A stretch of DNA of 18,679 nucleotides, taken from positions 1 to 18,679 of the forward strand of contig CAZVME010000065.1 in the NCBI GenBank assembly GCA_964628835.1, read 5' to 3'. The notes beneath the pieces are model-generated. The model worked only from the letters and a program-made list of their open reading frames with translations. It did no database searches and had not been told where the DNA came from. Every line of letters begins with the position of its first letter. Positions within the stretch are counted from its first letter, which is position 1. The DNA is from JAAGZL01 sp964628835. GTDB taxonomy: Bacteria; Pseudomonadota; Gammaproteobacteria; Chromatiales; Chromatiaceae. The translations under genes and the position numbers were made by a program. Shown here one piece after another: positions 13,984 through 18,679 of the stretch.

Positions 13984-16730
13984 TCGGGGCTTCCATGGCC
14001 AGTGCGTACAGGCTGCTGATCTGTTGTTTCAACGTCTCTGTGGATTGCCACCGCCACCACTTTGTACTCCGGGGTCATGCTGAATTCATCCATCACGCCG
14101 CTGGTAATATGGTTGATGGCAATCTCGGGATAGTGGAAGGTGGTAAAGAGTATACCTGGCTTCACCTGGTCCGAGAGCCGCGCCTGGATATGTGTGGTGC
14201 CCTGGCGTGAGCTTATCTCCACCCTGTCGCCATCTGTAATGCCATGCGCAGAGGCATCGGCTGGATTGATCAACAGCCAGTCCCGTTCCACCAGTTCTCG
14301 GTTGGGGGTGCGTCGGGTCATACTGCCGCAGTTATAGTGTTCCAGGATCCGCCCGGTGGTTAGGATGTAGGGATAGGGTTCTGGTTTGGGCTCCAGTTCC
14401 GGGCTCTCTTCAAAGGCAAAAAACTTAAAGCGGCCCAGGCCCAGATTGAAACTCTCCCGGTGCAGGATCCGGGTGTCACTGCCGTCGGCCAGTACCGGCC
14501 ACTGTTTGCCATTCTTTCCAAGGTTATTCCAGGTCACACCAGCAAAGAATGGCACTACCAGGGAGATCTCTTGCAGGTGCAGGGCCGGATCATACCCCGG
14601 CTGTTTGAATCCCATGCGATTCATGATATCCACAATGATCTGTCCATCTGGTCTGGTCCCATCCAGGGGTTTCACCACCCGGTTCACCCGCTGGATGCGG
14701 CGTTCACCATTGGTGAAGGTGCCGCTCTTCTCAAAGTGGGAGGAGGCGGGCAACACCACGTCGGCCATGGCGGCGGTCTCGGTCATGAACAGCTCCTGCA
14801 CCACTAGGAAATCCAACTGCTTGAGGGAGAACTTTACCTCGCAGGAGTTGGGGTCGGTCTGTAGCATATCCTCACCCATTACCCACAGCGCCTTGAGCTT
14901 GCCATCGCGGGCGGCGCGAAACATCTCAGGGATCTTGTAACCAACTGTTTCCGGCACTTCCTTGCCATATGTTTCCAGATAGTGGGCGCGAATATCACTC
15001 TGGGTGTAGTCCAGGTAACCCGCCCCCAGGTTGGGTTGCACCCCCATGTCGGCAGCGCCCTGCACATTGTTCTGTCCGCGTAGGGGGTTGATCCCGACGC
15101 CGGGTCGACCGATGTTTCCGGTCAGCATGGCCAGGGCGGTAATCAGCATCACCGTCTTGCTGCCCTGAAAGTGTTCGGTCACCCCCAGACCATGAAACTC
15201 CATGGCCCGGTCGGCTTGTGCGTACAGCAGGGCCGCCCGGCGCACTTGCGCCTGGTCCACCCCGGTGATCGACTCCAGATGGTCCAGGTCTGCCTCCAGT
15301 AGCTGCTGGCGAAATGCCGCAAAACCATCGGTGCGCTCGGCGATAAATGCGTTATTTTGCAGCCCCTCTTGGAGGATGTAGTAGAGCAGCATGTTGAGCA
15401 TGGCTACGTTGGAACCGGGACGCAGTTGCAGATGGATGGTGGCGATGCGGGCCAGGTCAGTCACCCTGGGGTCGATGACAATCAGCGGTATACCCTTGAG
15501 GGCGCGCTGGCGCAGTTTACTCCCGGTTACCGGATGGGCAGCACCAGGGTTGGCCCCTATCACCAGCAGGCAGTTGGCCAGCTCGATCTCGTCGATGGAG
15601 TTGGTAGCGGCTCCGGTACCATAGGTCTGTTGCATGCCGTAGGCGGTGGGGGCATGGCACACCCGGGCGCAGCCATCGATGTTGTTGGTCCCAACCACCA
15701 GGCGCATGAACTTCTGCATCAGGTAGTTCTCTTCATTGGTACAGCGGGCGGAGGAGATACCGGCAATGGCGTCTGGGCCGTGGGTGGCGCCAATCTCCTG
15801 GAGGCGCTGTGCGATATGCTCCAGTGCCTCGTCCCAACTCGCCGGTTGCAGTTCATCGTCACGGCGAATCAGTGGCTGGCGCAGACGCTCGGGGTGATTG
15901 TAGTAGGAGAAGGCGTAGCGTCCCTTTACACAGGTGTGACCGGAGTTGACTGCTGCATCCTCCGGGGCGTTGATCGCCTGCACCTCTCCATTGCTTACCA
16001 ACACCTCCAGATTACAACCTACTCCACAGTAGGTGCAGACGGTGCGTACTGTTCTCTCAGCCTCTCTGGTCTTGGCCCGGTAGCGATCACTCAGAGCGTT
16101 GCTGGGACAGGTCTGGACACAGCGGCCGCAGGAGACACACTCAGAGTTGTTAAAGCTCTGGTCCAGGGAGCGGATGATACGGCTCGTATAGCCCCGTCCA
16201 TGCATGGAGAGGACAAACTCCCCCTGTACTTCGTCGCAGGCTCGGATGCAGCGGTAGCAGTTGATGCACTCGGTGGCATCAAAGCGGATATAGGGGTGGT
16301 CGTGATCCAGTGGTTCACTGGAGCCGCCTTTCGGAAAGCGCACCTCGTCCGAACCATAGCGCTGCAACAGCTTTTGAAAAGGTGTCGGTCGTTCTCCCGG
16401 CAGTGGTTGCAGTCTGTCATCCGGGTAGTCGCTCAGCAGCAGTTCCACGATATTACCCCGCAGACGTTCGATCCGCCTGCTGTTGGGCCAGACATATAGA
16501 TCAGGTGTGATCGGGGTGTGGCAGGCCGCAACCACCCGACGTGCGCTATCCTCACTGGAGGATAGCTCCACGCTGCACAGACGGCAGGAGCCAAAGGGCT
16601 CCAGCGCCGGGTCGTGGCACAGCACTGGGATGGTCTCATCTCCCAGATGCCGGGATACAAAGTTGTAGACGGTCTCCCCGGTGTCGAACTGGTAGGCGCG
16701 GCCATCGATATAGGCGTGTCTCTCCGGCAT
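13980..16730 (-). CDS. fdhA: Formate dehydrogenase, molybdopterin catalytic subunit (alpha)
   Basis: A 916-residue NAD-linked-type FDH alpha subunit, cytosolic (no Tat signal). In order: plant-type [2Fe-2S] with Cys38, Cys49, Cys52, Cys70; a segment (about 92-125) where the His-Cys3 [4Fe-4S] site of NuoG and FdsA-type proteins normally lies but here has Tyr102, Arg106, Pro109 and Pro115; two ferredoxin [4Fe-4S] sites (Cys155/158/161/165 and 198/201/204/208); then the Mo-bis-MGD domain with its own [4Fe-4S] (Cys232/235/239/267). The active site GCARVCH has Cys358 in the place of selenocysteine, with His359. The molybdopterin dinucleotide-binding domain (about 790-900) closes it. The start overlaps the fdhB stop (TGATG), so the two subunits are translationally coupled. 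No fdsC or fdhD maturation gene is in the window. Confidence 0.93.
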   Translation of the reverse strand: MPERHAYIDGRAYQFDTGETVYNFVSRHLGDETIPVLCHDPALEPFGSCRLCSVELSSSEDSARRVVAACHTPITPDLYVWPNSRRIERLRGNIVELLLSDYPDDRLQPLPGERPTPFQKLLQRYGSDEVRFPKGGSSEPLDHDHPYIRFDATECINCYRCIRACDEVQGEFVLSMHGRGYTSRIIRSLDQSFNNSECVSCGRCVQTCPSNALSDRYRAKTREAERTVRTVCTYCGVGCNLEVLVSNGEVQAINAPEDAAVNSGHTCVKGRYAFSYYNHPERLRQPLIRRDDELQPASWDEALEHIAQRLQEIGATHGPDAIAGISSARCTNEENYLMQKFMRLVVGTNNIDGCARVCHAPTAYGMQQTYGTGAATNSIDEIELANCLLVIGANPGAAHPVTGSKLRQRALKGIPLIVIDPRVTDLARIATIHLQLRPGSNVAMLNMLLYYILQEGLQNNAFIAERTDGFAAFRQQLLEADLDHLESITGVDQAQVRRAALLYAQADRAMEFHGLGVTEHFQGSKTVMLITALAMLTGNIGRPGVGINPLRGQNNVQGAADMGVQPNLGAGYLDYTQSDIRAHYLETYGKEVPETVGYKIPEMFRAARDGKLKALWVMGEDMLQTDPNSCEVKFSLKQLDFLVVQELFMTETAAMADVVLPASSHFEKSGTFTNGERRIQRVNRVVKPLDGTRPDGQIIVDIMNRMGFKQPGYDPALHLQEISLVVPFFAGVTWNNLGKNGKQWPVLADGSDTRILHRESFNLGLGRFKFFAFEESPELEPKPEPYPYILTTGRILEHYNCGSMTRRTPNRELVERDWLLINPADASAHGITDGDRVEISSRQGTTHIQARLSDQVKPGILFTTFHYPEIAINHITSGVMDEFSMTPEYKVVAVAIHRDVETTDQQPVRTGHGSPD

Positions 16731-18361
16731 CAGGGGTTGCCCCCCTGAAGATAGGGGGCCAGCTCATGGGCAAAGTGCTGCAGGATGTTGCGGGTGGGAA
16801 GCGGCAGTCCGCCCCCCAGAGCGCAGAGCGAGCCTAGCTCCAGCGTCTCCAGCAGATCGTTGAAGCTGTCGCCATCCAGTTGTTGTTGCGGTGTTGCCTG
16901 TTGCAACATCTGTGCGCCCTTGTGGGTCCCCATGCGGCAGGGTATACATTTGCCGCAGGACTCGTCGGCCATGTACTCAAACAGATGGCGCAGAAAATCC
17001 AGCATGGGAAAAGATTCTGGAATAGCGATGATCCCGGCATGTCCCAGGAGAAATCCGGCTTCGGCAAATGATTCAAAATCCAGGGACAGTTCGGCACTCT
17101 TGGCTATGGGTAGCACCCCACCCAGAGGCCCACCTACCTGCAAGGCCTTCACCCCGTGGCGGAAACCACCGGCAAGCTTATGGATCAGGTCGTCCAGGGG
17201 TAGCCCCATATCCACTTCATAGACGCCGGGTTGGTTAAAGCTGTGGTCCAGGGAGACCAGCTTGGTGCCGGTGCTGCGTTCAGTGCCTACGGCTGCAAAG
17301 GCCTCTCCGCCATGTTTAATGATCCAGGGGATGGTGGCGAAGGTCTCTACGTTGCTCAACAGGGTGGGCTGGCCGAACAGACCATCTTGGGCTGGGTAGG
17401 GTGGGCGTACCCGCACCTCCGGGCGTAGCCCCTCTATGGAGTTAAGCAGGGCGGTCTCCTCGCCGCACACATAGGAGCCTGCCCCTTTCACGCTGTGGAA
17501 CTCAAAGCCACACTCTGCATAGGTGGCGGTGTGGCGATACTGCTCTATTGCCTGCTCCATCACCTCCAATGCCTCGGGGTATTCAGCGCGGATATAGAGA
17601 AACCCATGGCTGGCGCCACAGGCCAGCCCTGCGGCCAGCATCCCTCCCAGTACGCGATGTGGTTGCTGCTCCAATAGGTAGCGGTCACTGAAGGCCCCGG
17701 GGTCGCCCTCATCACCATTGCATACGATGTACTTTTTATCAGCAGATATACCGGCGCAGGCCTTGAGCTTCATGGCAAATGGGAAGCCGGCGCCACCTCG
17801 CCCCCTGAGGCGGGAGTGCTCCAACTCCTGGGTGAGGCTGTCGATCTGCCCGATCAGTGCGTGGTAGAAAGCATTAACATCGGTGACGGCATGACCAAAT
17901 ACACTCACCGAGGCGGCACTGAAAAATGGCACCTGTTCCCTGGTTATGCTGTTGCCTGCTGCTGCCCGCTGTAGGTCGTCTTGGCTCTGTCGGTCAAAGG
18001 TCTTGCCCGCAGCCTGCATGCCGCCGCCATGATAGCAGCGTCCCACGCAGGCCATCTCTCCCACCTCTGTGTCTGGGTAGTGATTTGAGAGCTGGGCCTG
18101 GGCCTGATGCGTTTCCCGGGAGAGCATGCAGGCGGTGCCTGTGCAACGATAGGCCCGTTTGCCCGAATTTGAGGCCTTGAGAAAATCATAAAAAGAGCTG
18201 GCACCCAGAATGATGCCTGGAGCTATCAGTCGCTCCTGGGCGATGGAACGGATCTGTGATTCAGTCAGTGAACCATGCTCAGAGGCGGCAACTGAGAGTG
18301 CTGTGAACAGGGTTTTTTCTTCAGGAGATCTGGCGCTCATGGCGCGAAGGTTCTTGGACAT
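16730..18361 (-). CDS. fdhB: Formate dehydrogenase, NADH-binding beta subunit (NuoE-NuoF fusion)
   Basis: A 543-residue fusion that accepts electrons from FdhA and reduces NAD+. The N-terminal thioredoxin-like NuoE-type [2Fe-2S] domain has Cys73 and Cys78, then Cys105 and Cys109. The rest is NuoF-like: GRGGAGFP (187-194) and GDEGDPGAF (216-224) in the FMN/NADH fold, and the [4Fe-4S] site CGKCIPC (469-475) plus Cys513 in SLCALGGG. This makes a two-subunit enzyme without a separate FdsG-type protein. AGGA lies 9 bases before the ATG on the minus strand. It is the first gene of the pair, with the promoter presumably in the AT-rich region upstream, though I see no clear boxes. A hydrogenase diaphorase is excluded by the adjacent FdhA. 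Confidence 0.92.
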   Translation of the reverse strand: MSKNLRAMSARSPEEKTLFTALSVAASEHGSLTESQIRSIAQERLIAPGIILGASSFYDFLKASNSGKRAYRCTGTACMLSRETHQAQAQLSNHYPDTEVGEMACVGRCYHGGGMQAAGKTFDRQSQDDLQRAAAGNSITREQVPFFSAASVSVFGHAVTDVNAFYHALIGQIDSLTQELEHSRLRGRGGAGFPFAMKLKACAGISADKKYIVCNGDEGDPGAFSDRYLLEQQPHRVLGGMLAAGLACGASHGFLYIRAEYPEALEVMEQAIEQYRHTATYAECGFEFHSVKGAGSYVCGEETALLNSIEGLRPEVRVRPPYPAQDGLFGQPTLLSNVETFATIPWIIKHGGEAFAAVGTERSTGTKLVSLDHSFNQPGVYEVDMGLPLDDLIHKLAGGFRHGVKALQVGGPLGGVLPIAKSAELSLDFESFAEAGFLLGHAGIIAIPESFPMLDFLRHLFEYMADESCGKCIPCRMGTHKGAQMLQQATPQQQLDGDSFNDLLETLELGSLCALGGGLPLPTRNILQHFAHELAPYLQGGNP

Positions 18362-18679
18362 GCAGGGTTATCCTTGGGCTTGCTTCGTCAGCATGATGCC
18401 AGATTGTGAGAAACAAGAATAAGCATTAATGTGGTGGTAGGTCAGTTAGCTTGGATGCTATGTGCGCCATTGAATGACTTGAATAGTATTTTTAAATTAA
18501 TAATATTAGTTAATGTTTATTTGTCGTACCTCATTTAACCGCAGGATTTAGATTAATTTTGCGCTGTTTTTTGACCTTTGTCTTGAAACTTCATCTGATA
18601 TGCCTATTATCCTAGTTGGATATATGGAAAACTATCTGCAAGCACAGATGTAACCTACAGGACTCGGAGTAGATTGCGA
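18362..18679. other. Gene-free AT-rich region to the right edge
   Basis: This 318-base stretch has no coding sequence I can support. It carries the leader of fdhB on the minus strand and, on the plus strand, a good sigma-70 promoter near the edge. Base composition is clearly more AT-rich than the genes around it, especially 18480-18620. A GGAG at 18666-18669 suggests that a plus-strand gene starts at or just beyond the window edge. Confidence 0.7.
18583..18610 (+). promoter_or_regulatory. Sigma-70-like promoter for a gene beyond the right edge
   Basis: TTGAAA (18583-18588) and TATTAT (18605-18610) are each 5/6 matches to the consensus, with a 16-base spacer. An alternative -35, TTGACC, lies at 18571. 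Together with the GGAG at 18666, this points to a divergent gene starting just outside the window. Confidence 0.45.

Noticed and set aside
15630..15680. Possible selenocysteine site in FdhA.
   Set aside because: The active-site codon encodes cysteine (Cys358 in RVCH), with no in-frame TGA, so this is the cysteine form.
15357..16499. A 380-residue open frame on the plus strand opposite fdhA.
   Set aside because: It is antisense to a well-conserved FdhA region with all cluster and active-site motifs, shows no recognisable domain, and is expected from GC-rich codon use.
18362..18480. Sigma-54 promoter for fdhB (a TGGCAT on the minus strand).
   Set aside because: The required GC dinucleotide is not at the right distance from the GG, so the -24/-12 pattern is not met.

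Overview
The window looks like the chromosome of a gammaproteobacterium, most likely from a sulfur-oxidising or otherwise chemolithotrophic lineage. This rests on the his-tat gene order, the protein sequences, a persulfide-sensor-like ArsR next to a TauE/SafE exporter, and an NAD-type formate dehydrogenase. It is an inference: no rRNA or other taxonomic marker is present. I see no IS element, prophage, tRNA or CRISPR array.

Layout. (1) Bases 1-3435, plus strand: the end of a histidine operon, hisH-hisA-hisF-(SYLF lipid-binding protein)-hisE. A palindromic intergenic repeat sits between hisA and hisF, and the SYLF gene sits where hisI often is. (2) 3667-5762, plus strand: tatA-tatB-tatC for the twin-arginine translocase, with a terminator-like hairpin after tatA. 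TatC carries an acidic tail of about 120 residues, and its stop overlaps a small acidic protein with a FimV C-terminal-like motif. (3) 5816-6716, minus strand: a short pentapeptide-repeat protein and an unrecognised four-helix membrane protein. (4) 6964-10163, plus strand: a membrane hybrid histidine kinase and a REC-PAS response regulator, overlapping by ATGA. (5) 10279-11506, plus strand: an ArsR-family regulator with two cysteines spaced as in SqrR/BigR persulfide sensors, then a TSUP exporter. A nearly identical 27-28-base sequence lies upstream of each of the two genes. (6) 11548-12876, plus strand: a hemerythrin and an HDOD protein as a tight pair, then at 13018-13983 a permuted NlpC/P60-like (YiiX-type) protein. 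(7) 18361-13980, minus strand: fdhB-fdhA, a two-subunit formate dehydrogenase with molybdopterin, Fe-S and FMN/NADH modules. (8) 18362-18679: gene-free, with a good plus-strand promoter near the right edge.

How the genes work together. Blocks 1, 2 and 7 are metabolism and export. Blocks 4-6 form a run of sensory genes (membrane sensor kinase, PAS regulator, thiol-based repressor, diiron O2-binding protein, HDOD protein), which suggests sensing of sulfur species, redox state or oxygen. Only the links inside each tight gene pair are supported by overlap or spacing. The strongest leads are the repeated candidate operator around the SqrR-like gene, the loss of one Fe-S ligand set in FdhA, and the TatC tail with its overlapping FimV-like partner.
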